Shown here: positions 7,474 through 15,260 of the stretch, piece by piece
Layout: each line of letters starts with the position of its first letter
Position numbering within the stretch: position 1 is the stretch's first letter
Source of the DNA: Flavobacterium sp. YO12
Lineage (GTDB): Bacteria > Bacteroidota > Bacteroidia > Flavobacteriales > Flavobacteriaceae
Direction of reading: 5' to 3'
Assembly: GCF_004119495.1 (NCBI RefSeq)
Contig: NZ_NRQU01000015.1
Coordinates: 1-64,000 of the forward strand
Length of the DNA: 64,000 nucleotides
The notes under the pieces: generated by a model
What the model was told of the DNA's origin: nothing
The model's input: the letters and a program-made list of their open reading frames with translations, nothing else
Database searches by the model: none
Translations under genes and position numbers: made by a program

Positions 7474-8769
7474 ATGACAAAACAAAAAGTTTCTTTTTTC
7501 TGGTTCAGACGTGATTTGCGTCTGGAAGACAATACAGGTTTGTTTCATGCTTTGCAATCAAACTTTCCTGTCGTTCCGTTATTTATTTTTGATGATGATA
7601 TATTGGAAAATCTTCCTGCAAATGATGCCAGAGTAAGTTTTATTTACGATTCGCTTCAAAAGATAAATTCAGAATTGAATACTTTAGATTCTTCACTATT
7701 AGTCAAAAAAGGAAAAACTACTGAAGTTTGGAAATCACTTTTAGAAGAGTTTGACATTCAAAACCTTTTCTTTAATAAAGATTATGAGCCTTTTGCTATC
7801 AAACGTGACATTGCCATTTACTCTTTATTGAAGGAAAACAATATAGAATGTTTTTCATATAAAGATCACGTAATTTTTGAAGAGAAAGAAATTACAAAAT
7901 CTGACGGGCTTCCTTATACCATTTACACTCCTTATAAAAACAAATGGCTCGAAAAATATCATTTTTCAGGAGCTGCGATTGAATATGATTCCAGTTCATT
8001 TCAATCTAATTTTGTAAAAAGTCAATTTACATTTCCAGAACTATCTGAAATTGGTTTTGACCGAAGTCCTATAAAAGTGCTTCCGCATAACTTAACTCAG
8101 ATTGCCAATTATAAAGAAACTAGAGATTTTCCTGCTCTAGATAATACTTCTTACCTTTCGCCGCATTTACGATTTGGTACAGTGAGTATTCGGAAATTGG
8201 TAAATTGGGCAAATCGAAAGAATCAAACTTTTTTAAGCGAACTAATTTGGCGCGAATTCTTCATTCAAATTCTGTTTAGCTTTCCTAATTGTGTAAACAG
8301 CAATTTCAAATCAGCTTACGACGGAATTCAATGGCGCAATAACGAAGATGATTTTAAGCGCTGGTGTTCTGGAACAACTGGTTACCCGATGGTCGATGCA
8401 GGAATGCGTCAGCTCAACGAAACAGGATATATGCACAATCGCGTTCGAATGGTTGTGGCGAGTTTTTTATGCAAACATTTATTAATCAACTGGCAGTGGG
8501 GAGAGGCTTATTTTGCCGAAAAACTTCTAGATTTCGAATTAGCTTCAAATGTAGGAAACTGGCAATGGGCAGCAGGAACCGGCTGTGATGCCGCACCTTA
8601 TTTTAGAGTATTCAATCCTGAAATTCAACAAAAGAAATTTGATGCTAAAGGTGAATACATTCGCAAATGGATTCCTGAATTTGATTTTGGTTATACTGAA
8701 CCAATGATCGATCATGCCTTTGCTAGAGATCGAGCGATTGCAACTTATAAAGCTGGAATTTTGAAATAG
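7474..8769 (+). CDS. phrB: Deoxyribodipyrimidine photolyase (cryptochrome/photolyase family)
   Basis: A 431-residue FAD photolyase that uses blue light to reverse cyclobutane pyrimidine dimers. The N-terminal alpha/beta domain begins FFWFRRDLRLEDNTGL. The C-terminal FAD domain contains LSELIWREFFIQI, YPMVDAGMRQLNETGYMHNRVRMVVASFLCKHLLINWQWGE and NVGNWQWAAGTGCDAAPYFRVFNP, all hallmark segments including the tryptophans of the electron-transfer chain. It is 36 bp after crtZ on the same strand and probably in the same light-induced transcript. Sequence favours a CPD class I enzyme over a CRY-DASH protein, but that subclass call is by eye. Confidence 0.93.
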   Translation: MTKQKVSFFWFRRDLRLEDNTGLFHALQSNFPVVPLFIFDDDILENLPANDARVSFIYDSLQKINSELNTLDSSLLVKKGKTTEVWKSLLEEFDIQNLFFNKDYEPFAIKRDIAIYSLLKENNIECFSYKDHVIFEEKEITKSDGLPYTIYTPYKNKWLEKYHFSGAAIEYDSSSFQSNFVKSQFTFPELSEIGFDRSPIKVLPHNLTQIANYKETRDFPALDNTSYLSPHLRFGTVSIRKLVNWANRKNQTFLSELIWREFFIQILFSFPNCVNSNFKSAYDGIQWRNNEDDFKRWCSGTTGYPMVDAGMRQLNETGYMHNRVRMVVASFLCKHLLINWQWGEAYFAEKLLDFELASNVGNWQWAAGTGCDAAPYFRVFNPEIQQKKFDAKGEYIRKWIPEFDFGYTEPMIDHAFARDRAIATYKAGILK

Positions 8770-8825
8770 TTTTTTATTTCAGGTTTCAAATTTCCTGAAC
8801 GTTTACCCACAATCTTGCCAACCCA

Positions 8826-8907
8826 AGGAACGAAGGATCTTCGTAAACTGCTCCATGCTTTTTATAACCAATCTTTATGGAGTTTCTCATGGAGATCCTT
8901 CGTTCCT
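8826..8907. repeat. Large intergenic inverted repeat (AGGAACGAAGGATCT family)
   Basis: AGGAACGAAGGATCT (8826-8840) and its exact complement (8893-8907) form a 15-bp stem, with an inner CTCCATG/CATGGAG pair (8851-8857 / 8888-8894) competing for the same stem. It fills the space between convergent phrB and the ABC1-kinase gene. 'GATCCTTCGTTCCTCGGGATGACAAA' type text is a known dispersed intergenic repeat in Flavobacterium genomes (from memory). It may act as a two-way terminator. Confidence 0.75.
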
Positions 8908-8933
8908 CGGGATGACAAACTTTGCGTTTATCC

Positions 8934-10238
8934 TTAATATTTCAAATAATTTTCAACAACAATCTTTGCTTTCAAATCAAACATTAAATTGTACAAACCA
9001 AAGAAAGTACGGTTCATATAAATAAAGTGCTTAGAACCTCTGTTTCCGTTCATTTTTTTGAGATTTGTATCGTTAGAGAAACGCTCTCCTAATTTTGCAA
9101 TGCTGTCAAAAAACGTTTCATCAGAAAAATCGAAAGTTTCGTTTTGAAAAGGTCTTGTAAAAAGCGACAGTAAATCATGAAACATCTCAGTAAAATATTC
9201 AATTTCGGCTGGCGTATCATCTTTTCTAAGAATCTCTAATTCAAACAATTTTTGATTAAATAAATCTTTATCTGTGATTACATTTTTATTAATCAATTCA
9301 AAATACGGCGTATAAAAATCATCTGGAATTTGTTTCATACAACCAAAATCTAATGCAATTAGTTGATTTTGATCGTCAACTAAAAAGTTTCCAGGATGTG
9401 GATCTGCGTGTACTTTTCTTAAAACATGAATTTGGTACATATAAAAATCCCAAAGCGCCTGTCCAATTTCATCGCCAACTTTCTGATCTTTATTTTTCGC
9501 GGTAAATTCTGAAAGATGAATTCCCGTCATCCAATCCATCGTGATAATTTTCTCTGACGAGAACTCTGGATAGTAATTAGGGAAAATAATGTTTTCGATT
9601 TTACTGCAGGCTTCTACAACTTCTTGACTTTGTTTTAATTCTAACAAATAGTTTGTTTCTTCGATAAGCTTATCTTCAACTTCTTTAAAATACTTGTCTG
9701 AGTCTTTCCCCTGCAGATTAAACATTCTAATCGCAATAGGTTTAACCAAAGCCAGATCTGAAGAAATACTATTGGCTACTCCAGGATATTGAATTTTAAC
9801 CGCCAGTTTTTTACCATTCTTTTTGGCTAAATGCACTTGACCAATACTTGCTGCATTTACAGAATTTGCATTGAATTCATCAAAAATTTCATAAGGTGTT
9901 TTGCCAAAATTACTTTTAAATGTTTTTAACACTAATGGTGCTGAAAGCGGCGGAACTGAGAATTGCGATAATGAAAATTTCTCGACATAAGCTTGAGGCA
10001 AAAAATTCTTGTCCATGCTTAACATTTGAGCCACTTTGAGCGCACTGCCTTTTAAGCTTTTTAATCCGTCATAAATATCTTCGGCATTATTCTCGTTCAG
10101 TTTATCTCGGGTTAAATCAGGATTAACCATTTTCTCGGCATAATGCTTAACATAGTTTACACCAATTTTTGCTCCAGTTTGAACCAATTTCCCGGCTCTT
10201 TCTATTTTCGAGGTTGGAATATAATCGATCGTTTTCAT
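8934..10238 (-). CDS. ABC1/AarF/UbiB-family atypical kinase
   Basis: A 434-residue ABC1 (ADCK/UbiB) family protein-kinase-like ATPase. Features are KGSALKVAQMLS (the KxGQ region), the Ala-rich NAASIGQVHLA loop followed by LAVKIQYPG, the catalytic HADPHPGNFLV and the metal-binding IALDFGCMKQ (DFG). In other organisms such proteins support ubiquinone or terpenoid-quinone metabolism or lipid homeostasis; in plants homologues regulate carotenoid and prenyl-lipid metabolism. It overlaps the upstream TetR gene by 4 bp (ATGA), so they are translationally coupled. The operon faces the TIGR01777 epimerase across an operator-like repeat shared with crtI. A link to isoprenoid metabolism is inferred from this context. 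Confidence 0.9.
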   Translation of the reverse strand: MKTIDYIPTSKIERAGKLVQTGAKIGVNYVKHYAEKMVNPDLTRDKLNENNAEDIYDGLKSLKGSALKVAQMLSMDKNFLPQAYVEKFSLSQFSVPPLSAPLVLKTFKSNFGKTPYEIFDEFNANSVNAASIGQVHLAKKNGKKLAVKIQYPGVANSISSDLALVKPIAIRMFNLQGKDSDKYFKEVEDKLIEETNYLLELKQSQEVVEACSKIENIIFPNYYPEFSSEKIITMDWMTGIHLSEFTAKNKDQKVGDEIGQALWDFYMYQIHVLRKVHADPHPGNFLVDDQNQLIALDFGCMKQIPDDFYTPYFELINKNVITDKDLFNQKLFELEILRKDDTPAEIEYFTEMFHDLLSLFTRPFQNETFDFSDETFFDSIAKLGERFSNDTNLKKMNGNRGSKHFIYMNRTFFGLYNLMFDLKAKIVVENYLKY

Positions 10239-10897
10239 TGTTTGCTGTATATTTTTTCTTTGAATAGAAATTTTCCAAAATCGATCAAATGATTCATTGG
10301 TGCAACATTCATCAATTCAAATGATGCATTAACTGATTTTTCGATAAAAATATCTGTTTTCTCAAAAGCTGCAGATTCATCTTCCATCCAGAATTTTATG
10401 GTGAGCATTAATTGCAGCCAAGCTGATTCTTGAATTGCCTTTTCTTGAAATTTTTGCAGTTTTTCTTGTTCAAGTCTATAATCATCAGTTAAGATTTCTG
10501 AAACATAACTTCTAAAATTATCTCTAAGCAAAGTAAGCTGTACTAAATTTTTGAGCGGGTTTTTATCCATTTTAAGCACTTGCAGCACATAACTTCTATT
10601 TGCGGTTAAAATTTCGAAAAAGGTAAAATAGAAACTCAACATTTTATTCTTCATGTCGTACTCAAGGTAGTCTTCATTTTTATGCAGTAAATTGACTGTA
10701 TTCTCAAAAAACAGTCGGAATATTTCCTTTTCTAAACCTTCTAACGTTCCAAAAAAAGAATAGAATTCAGCTTCTGTAAAATCATTTTCTTTGGTAAAAT
10801 GATAAACTGATTTTGGTTTTGTTCCTTTTTCTAAAACTTCATTCATGTATTTTGAAACGATATCCTCTTTTGTGATAGTCTTTTTTTTAGTCGCCAT
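10235..10897 (-). CDS. TetR-family transcriptional regulator
   Basis: A 220-residue putative TetR-type regulator. The start MATKKKTITKEDIV at 10897 is preferred over the longer frame to 10933 because the extra residues are unlike the family. The N-terminal 60 residues fit a divergent helix-turn-helix (SKYMNEVLEKGTKPKSVYHFTKENDFTEAEFYSFFGTLEGLEKEIF), and the remainder is an all-helical ligand/dimer domain of the type found beside ABC1 kinases in Bacteroidota. It is translationally coupled to the kinase gene, which it probably controls. On this strand a -7-like TACCTTTA lies at 10928-10921. Confidence 0.75.
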   Translation of the reverse strand: MATKKKTITKEDIVSKYMNEVLEKGTKPKSVYHFTKENDFTEAEFYSFFGTLEGLEKEIFRLFFENTVNLLHKNEDYLEYDMKNKMLSFYFTFFEILTANRSYVLQVLKMDKNPLKNLVQLTLLRDNFRSYVSEILTDDYRLEQEKLQKFQEKAIQESAWLQLMLTIKFWMEDESAAFEKTDIFIEKSVNASFELMNVAPMNHLIDFGKFLFKEKIYSKQ

Positions 10898-10932
10898 TTC
10901 ATTAAATTTAGAATTTGCCTTAAAGGTAAGCA

Positions 10933-10964
10933 TTGTTTAAGTACCTTTACATGTCCCTAAACAG
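10933..10964. promoter_or_regulatory. Operator-like inverted repeat in a divergent promoter (site 3)
   Basis: TTGTTTA (10933-10939) and TAAACAG (10958-10964; last base differs from TAAACAA) are separated by 18 bp, the same geometry as at the MerR-B12 gene and crtI. The internal text TTTACATG also resembles the crtI site. TACCTTTA (10942-10949) could be the -7 element of the epimerase gene and the complementary-strand TACCTTTA (10928-10921) that of the TetR gene, so one bound protein could control both directions. Confidence 0.65.
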
Positions 10965-10994
10965 AATGCGCTGTTAAATATATTATAAACTATC

Positions 10995-11906
10995 ATGGTT
11001 GAAAATGTTCTAATAACAGGTGGAAGCGGATTCATTGGCAGGCATTTGACAAATGCTCTAATTGAAGCTGGCTTTACTGTGTCTGTTTTAAGCCGTACCG
11101 ACAAAGAAAACACTCCTGAGATCACTTACTATAAATGGAATTTAAACAGCAATTATATTGATAAAAATGCTGTTTTAAATGCGGACTACATTATTCATCT
11201 TGCCGGCGAAGGAATTGTTGAAAAAAGATGGACACGAAGAAGAAAAAGAAAACTTCTGGAAAGCAGGGTTAAACCAATTGATTTGATATTTTCTATTCTA
11301 GAAAAAAACGATAAAAAATTAAATGCTTTTGTTTCAGCTTCGGCAATTGGAATTTATGGTGCCGTTACGAGCCATAAAATTTGTACTGAAACGACTGAGC
11401 CTGCAAACGACTTTTTAGGTACTATTTGTCAGAAATGGGAAAATGCATCAAACAAAATGGAGGTTTTAGGCATTAGAACCGTAAAAATTAGAACTGGAAT
11501 TGTCTTGGGCAGAGATGAAGGTTTTTTAAAAAAACTTGGACCTACTTTTAAATCTGGTTTTGGTGCGGTTATAGGAACTGGAAAACAATATTTACCCTGG
11601 ATTCATATTGACGATTTATGTCAGATTTACTTAAAAGCTCTTCTAGACGAACATATGCACGGCCCGTACAATGCTGCTGTTACTGATAATACTACAAACT
11701 TGAGATTCTCTAAAATACTAGCTGCATTATACGGATATGCAATATGGCTTCCTAAAATTCCATCGTTTATTCTTAAAATAAGTTTAGGAAAAATGAGCGA
11801 AGCTATTTTAAAAGGGCAAAGGGTGTCATCTGAAAAAATACAAAAAACTGGATTTGAATTTCAATTTACTGATTTAGAAAAAGCGCTTATCAGCACTACA
11901 AATTAA
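10995..11906 (+). CDS. TIGR01777/DUF1731 family NAD(P)-dependent epimerase-like protein
   Basis: A 303-residue SDR-type protein. The NAD(P) fold begins VLITGGSGFIGRHLTNAL (GGxGxxG, residues 5-22). TIGR01777 hallmarks follow: 'YYKWNLN...', IIHLAGEGIVEKRWTRRRKRKLLESRV, VSASAIGIYG, VKIRTGIVLGRDEG and PWIHIDDL. The last about 50 residues (LPKIPSFILKISLGKMSEAILKGQRVSSEKIQKTGFEF) are the DUF1731 tail. The reaction is not established; homologues recur in light-induced gene sets of several bacteria. It is divergent from the TetR/ABC1-kinase operon and shares the operator-like repeat; it ends 4 bp from the convergent yceI gene. Confidence 0.88.
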   Translation: MVENVLITGGSGFIGRHLTNALIEAGFTVSVLSRTDKENTPEITYYKWNLNSNYIDKNAVLNADYIIHLAGEGIVEKRWTRRRKRKLLESRVKPIDLIFSILEKNDKKLNAFVSASAIGIYGAVTSHKICTETTEPANDFLGTICQKWENASNKMEVLGIRTVKIRTGIVLGRDEGFLKKLGPTFKSGFGAVIGTGKQYLPWIHIDDLCQIYLKALLDEHMHGPYNAAVTDNTTNLRFSKILAALYGYAIWLPKIPSFILKISLGKMSEAILKGQRVSSEKIQKTGFEFQFTDLEKALISTTN

Positions 11907-11909
11907 ACA

Positions 11910-12449
11910 TTATTTCATTATTCCGCTTAAATCTGTCTGAACTGTTTTTGAAATTTTATTAGCCACAACATAAGGAATTTCTATATTAAAGTCAGAAATT
12001 GATATTGGAAAAGCAGAAACAATTTGAATACCTTCCGGAACTCTTTTCAACAACGCTTTTACCGTAATCATTTTCCATTTCCCGTGAATATATAATTTCC
12101 CCTTGACATCATACTCTCTTGAGGTTTCATCAATTTGTGCGATGTCAAATTTTTGTATTTTGCCTTTAAAATAAGCTTTAGGATAACGATGACTTTCGAT
12201 ATAATTGTCGTTAAAATGTTCTTCCATTAAATCCATTTTAAAACGAAAATCTTTTATTATTACAGTACAAATTAAAGTACTTGTTTGAGGTTCAAGAACA
12301 ATAGTTCCGAGCTTATTTACCGCTTTTACCTCTTCGAAGAAAGGAACTGAAGCTTCAAAATTTATAATCGCCGAAGTGGTTTTAAATTTTTCCTGAGCTG
12401 TTATCGAAAATGCGGTAAAAAGTAAAAATAATAATGTAGTTCTTTTCAT
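11910..12449 (-). CDS. YceI-family secreted protein
   Basis: A 179-residue periplasmic protein with signal peptide ending SITAQ. The YceI lipocalin-like beta barrel is indicated by INFEASVPFFEEVKAVN, FRFKMDLMEEHFNDNYIESHRYPKAYFKGKI (the conserved 'FD...YP.A.F' stretch) and YDVKGKLYIHGKWKMITV. YceI proteins bind polyprenyl or quinone-like ligands, which fits a position beside carotenoid genes. A lone half-site TTGTTTAAC lies 13 bp upstream on this strand (12469-12461) without a matching partner at the expected distance. Confidence 0.88.
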   Translation of the reverse strand: MKRTTLLFLLFTAFSITAQEKFKTTSAIINFEASVPFFEEVKAVNKLGTIVLEPQTSTLICTVIIKDFRFKMDLMEEHFNDNYIESHRYPKAYFKGKIQKFDIAQIDETSREYDVKGKLYIHGKWKMITVKALLKRVPEGIQIVSAFPISISDFNIEIPYVVANKISKTVQTDLSGIMK

Positions 12450-12676
12450 AATCGTCAGCAGTTAAACAATTATGTCATTTCATTTTTTAAAATAGAGAAA
12501 AACAAACTTACAGTAAGTTAAAAAAAGGAATGGCAGTACTCCGTGAAAAAATCGCAACTAACTTTCTATTTTAAAGTTACGAAATTTTCCGTCGTATAGT
12601 TCTGGAACTAATGCTAAATATTTGTGAATATTTTTTCTTTTTAAAATGTAGTAATCACTTAAGAACAGCTTCTCAT

Positions 12677-13072
12677 TTACATTTCGACTGGTGTACAAAT
12701 TTCAAGTAAAAAACCATCTAAATCTCGCACATAGGCGACAACTTGCCCCCAAGGTTTTTCCTTTGGACTTGTTTCTAAAACGGCTCCAAAAGAAATTGCT
12801 TTCTCAACCAATTCGGCAACATTATCTGTTATGAAACCAAGTTCAAAAGCAAAAGGTTTATTATTTAAATCGCTTTCGATAAAACCTTCTTTTAAATTTT
12901 GAACTGCAAGTTTTTTTGAAGCAAATGAGATCGTAGTCTCTCCCGTAAGCAATTCTCCGTAATCATTTTCTGAACTTACAAATTTTCTCGAAAAACCAAA
13001 TGCGTTTTCATAAAACGTAATTGCTTTTTCTACATTCTCTACATACAAAATTGTGTAACCAAACTTTACCAT
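12677..13072 (-). CDS. VOC-family (glyoxalase/bleomycin-resistance fold) protein
   Basis: A 131-residue single-domain VOC protein of two beta-alpha-beta-beta-beta modules. MVKFGYTILYVENVEKAITFYENAFGF is the first module; FELGFITDNVAELVEKAISFGA and the C-terminal WGQVVAYVRDLDGFLLEICTP are the second, with the metal-ligand Glu in LLEICTP. Substrate unknown: the fold covers glyoxalases, dioxygenases and drug-binding proteins. It is 30 bp downstream of the thioesterase gene on the same strand, so probably co-transcribed. Confidence 0.88.
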   Translation of the reverse strand: MVKFGYTILYVENVEKAITFYENAFGFSRKFVSSENDYGELLTGETTISFASKKLAVQNLKEGFIESDLNNKPFAFELGFITDNVAELVEKAISFGAVLETSPKEKPWGQVVAYVRDLDGFLLEICTPVEM

Positions 13073-13102
13073 TTTCTCTTATTTTTAACCTTAATAAAAA
13101 AA

Positions 13103-13651
13103 CTAACTAATTTCTAAAAGTACATTATACTTTTCTAAGCTGGCCAAATCTTCGATAGAACTTACCGTAGTGACTTTTTCATGTTCTTCGATCTCTTTTT
13201 TCACTTCGATATGTTTAATTGCTTTTCTAAAACGTCGAACTTCTTCTAAATTAGACAAAATAAGCCCTGGAACCTGAACACTTTTCCCGTCTTTATCTTT
13301 GGCTACCATGGTAAAATACGAAGAGTTGCAATGTTTTACAACACCTGTTTGAATATGTTCTGCTTCAACGCGAATACCAACAACCATTGAACTTCGCCCG
13401 ACATAATTTACAGAGGCTTTCATGGTAACAAGTTCACCAACCTCAATTGGTTTTAAAAAATTTACGGTATCAACAGAAGCTGTAACGCAATAATTACCGC
13501 AGAACTTTGATGCGGCTGCAAAAGCAATTTGATCTAATAATTGCAATATATATCCTCCATGAATCTTACCGCTAAAGTTGGTATGTGATGGAAGCATCAA
13601 TTCTGAAATACTAATTTTTGATGAAGAAACGGGTTTAAAATCTGCAGTCAT
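13103..13651 (-). CDS. Acyl-CoA thioesterase (hotdog fold, YciA/BFIT type)
   Basis: A 182-residue cytosolic hotdog protein. ISELMLPSHTNFSGKIHGGYILQLLDQIAFAAASKFCGNYCVTASVDTVNFLKPIEVGELVTMKA contains the family pattern 'P.h.N..G.i.GG.i..l.D.....a', with the Asp on the central helix as catalytic residue. It would hydrolyse acyl-CoA to acid plus CoA. A charged tail of about 35 residues follows the domain. It lies 31 bp before rmuC on the same strand. Confidence 0.9.
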   Translation of the reverse strand: MTADFKPVSSSKISISELMLPSHTNFSGKIHGGYILQLLDQIAFAAASKFCGNYCVTASVDTVNFLKPIEVGELVTMKASVNYVGRSSMVVGIRVEAEHIQTGVVKHCNSSYFTMVAKDKDGKSVQVPGLILSNLEEVRRFRKAIKHIEVKKEIEEHEKVTTVSSIEDLASLEKYNVLLEIS

Positions 13652-13682
13652 ATTTTTATGTTTGTGGTATTATTGGTTCGTT

Positions 13683-15056
13683 TTAATTTAGTAACTCACT
13701 TTCATCCGTATTTGAAGCTCTGGCTACAATATTATCTGGAAGTGATTTTTTTGCTTTAGCGCCCATTTTTTTTAGTCTTTCAACACTCGAAATCAAGTTT
13801 CCTTTGCCGTCGACTAGTTTATTCATGGCGCTTTCATATTCCGTTTTCGTATCTTTAATTTTATTCCCTATTCGGACTAAATCAGTTACAAAACCTTCAA
13901 ATTTATCATACAGCGCTCCTGCCTGCCTAGCGATTTCAAACGCATTTTCCTGTTGTTTTTGATTTGTCCACATACTGTCAATAGTGCGCAATGTGGCTAA
14001 CAATGTTGTTGGCGTAACAATTACAATATTTTTGTCAAAAGCTTTATTGTATAATGTTGAATCTTCGTTTAAGGCAATTGCAAAAGCAGGTTCTATCGGA
14101 ATAAAAAGCAATACAAAATCGGGACTTTCTATTTGATACAGTTCATGATAATTTTTATTACCAAGCTGTTCAACGTGTCTTTTTATCGAATTTAAATGCT
14201 CTTTTAAATATTCGTTTTTAAGAATGTCTGATTCTTCATTAATATACTTTTCATAAGCTGATAAAGACACTTTAGAATCGACAATCATTTTTTTACCATC
14301 GGGCAGATTTATTACAACATCAGGAAAAACACGATTACCTTCGCTGATAACAAAACTTTGCTGTACTTCGTACTCACGGCCCTTTTCTAAACCTGATTTT
14401 TCCAGCACACGTTCTAAAACCAATTCGCCCCAATTTCCCTGCATTTTACTATCGCCTTTTAAAGCTTTGGTAAGATTTAGGGTTTCTTTGCTCATTTGAA
14501 CATTCATTTCACTTAGGCCAATAATCTGCTGGCGAAGTGCTGCATGATAGTCGATACTTTCTTTATGGGTTTGTTCTACCTTTTTCTCAAATCCTTGAAT
14601 CTTATCTTGCAGAGGCAGCAAGATATTTTTCATATTCACATTGTTCTGTTCTGTGAATTTAACCGATTTTTCTTCGAGAATCTTATTGGCTAAGTTCTCG
14701 AACTCCTTTGTAAACTTATCCTGAAGCTCCGTTATTTCGTTTTTTTGCTCTTTATGACGTTCCCATAAATTCTCAAAATCGACTTCTTTTTTAGAAAGCT
14801 GAATCGCAAGACTGTCTTTTTCAGTTCGAATACTTTCTTTTTCCTGATTACTTAATTGAAGTTGTTTTTGAAAAGTAAGTTTTTCATTTTCCTGCTGTTC
14901 TTTTTGTGCTTGCAGCTGATTTGTACTTGCATGAAGCCTTTCTTCTAAACCCACTTTTTCTGACTGAAATTTAGCCGAAGACAGCACTTTACCTAAGTAT
15001 ATACCTAGAAATAAAGCAATAACAAAAGCCAATAAATACGGAAGAAAATCGAACAT
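13683..15056 (-). CDS. rmuC: DNA recombination protein RmuC
   Basis: A 457-residue RmuC-family protein, linked in E. coli to limiting inversions at short repeats. The start at 15056 (MFDFLPYLLAFVIALFLGIYLGK) places a membrane anchor first, as expected. Residues about 28-150 are a long charged coiled coil, then the conserved core with KGDSKMQGNWGELVLERVLEKSGL, FPDVVINLPDGKKMIVDSKVSLSAYEKYI, LLFIPIEPAFAIAL and VIVTPTTLLATLRTID, including the nuclease-like Asp and DSK residues. A longer frame to 15125 exists but lacks family similarity. Confidence 0.93.
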   Translation of the reverse strand: MFDFLPYLLAFVIALFLGIYLGKVLSSAKFQSEKVGLEERLHASTNQLQAQKEQQENEKLTFQKQLQLSNQEKESIRTEKDSLAIQLSKKEVDFENLWERHKEQKNEITELQDKFTKEFENLANKILEEKSVKFTEQNNVNMKNILLPLQDKIQGFEKKVEQTHKESIDYHAALRQQIIGLSEMNVQMSKETLNLTKALKGDSKMQGNWGELVLERVLEKSGLEKGREYEVQQSFVISEGNRVFPDVVINLPDGKKMIVDSKVSLSAYEKYINEESDILKNEYLKEHLNSIKRHVEQLGNKNYHELYQIESPDFVLLFIPIEPAFAIALNEDSTLYNKAFDKNIVIVTPTTLLATLRTIDSMWTNQKQQENAFEIARQAGALYDKFEGFVTDLVRIGNKIKDTKTEYESAMNKLVDGKGNLISSVERLKKMGAKAKKSLPDNIVARASNTDESELLN

Positions 15057-15260
15057 GTCTAAGTTTTTTTTAAGTAAAAGTACGCAATAATACGTAGTAG
15101 TACGGTTTATAAAGTAAAATTTCACGAATTAGTATTCATTCGCAAATAAAAAAACAATTTGAAATTAATTTCTATTTCTTATGCAAAAAAAATATAAAAA
15201 AGACGCAACCATTTTCAAACACGTTCATCTATGAGAATATAACCTATATTAAAATTTATC

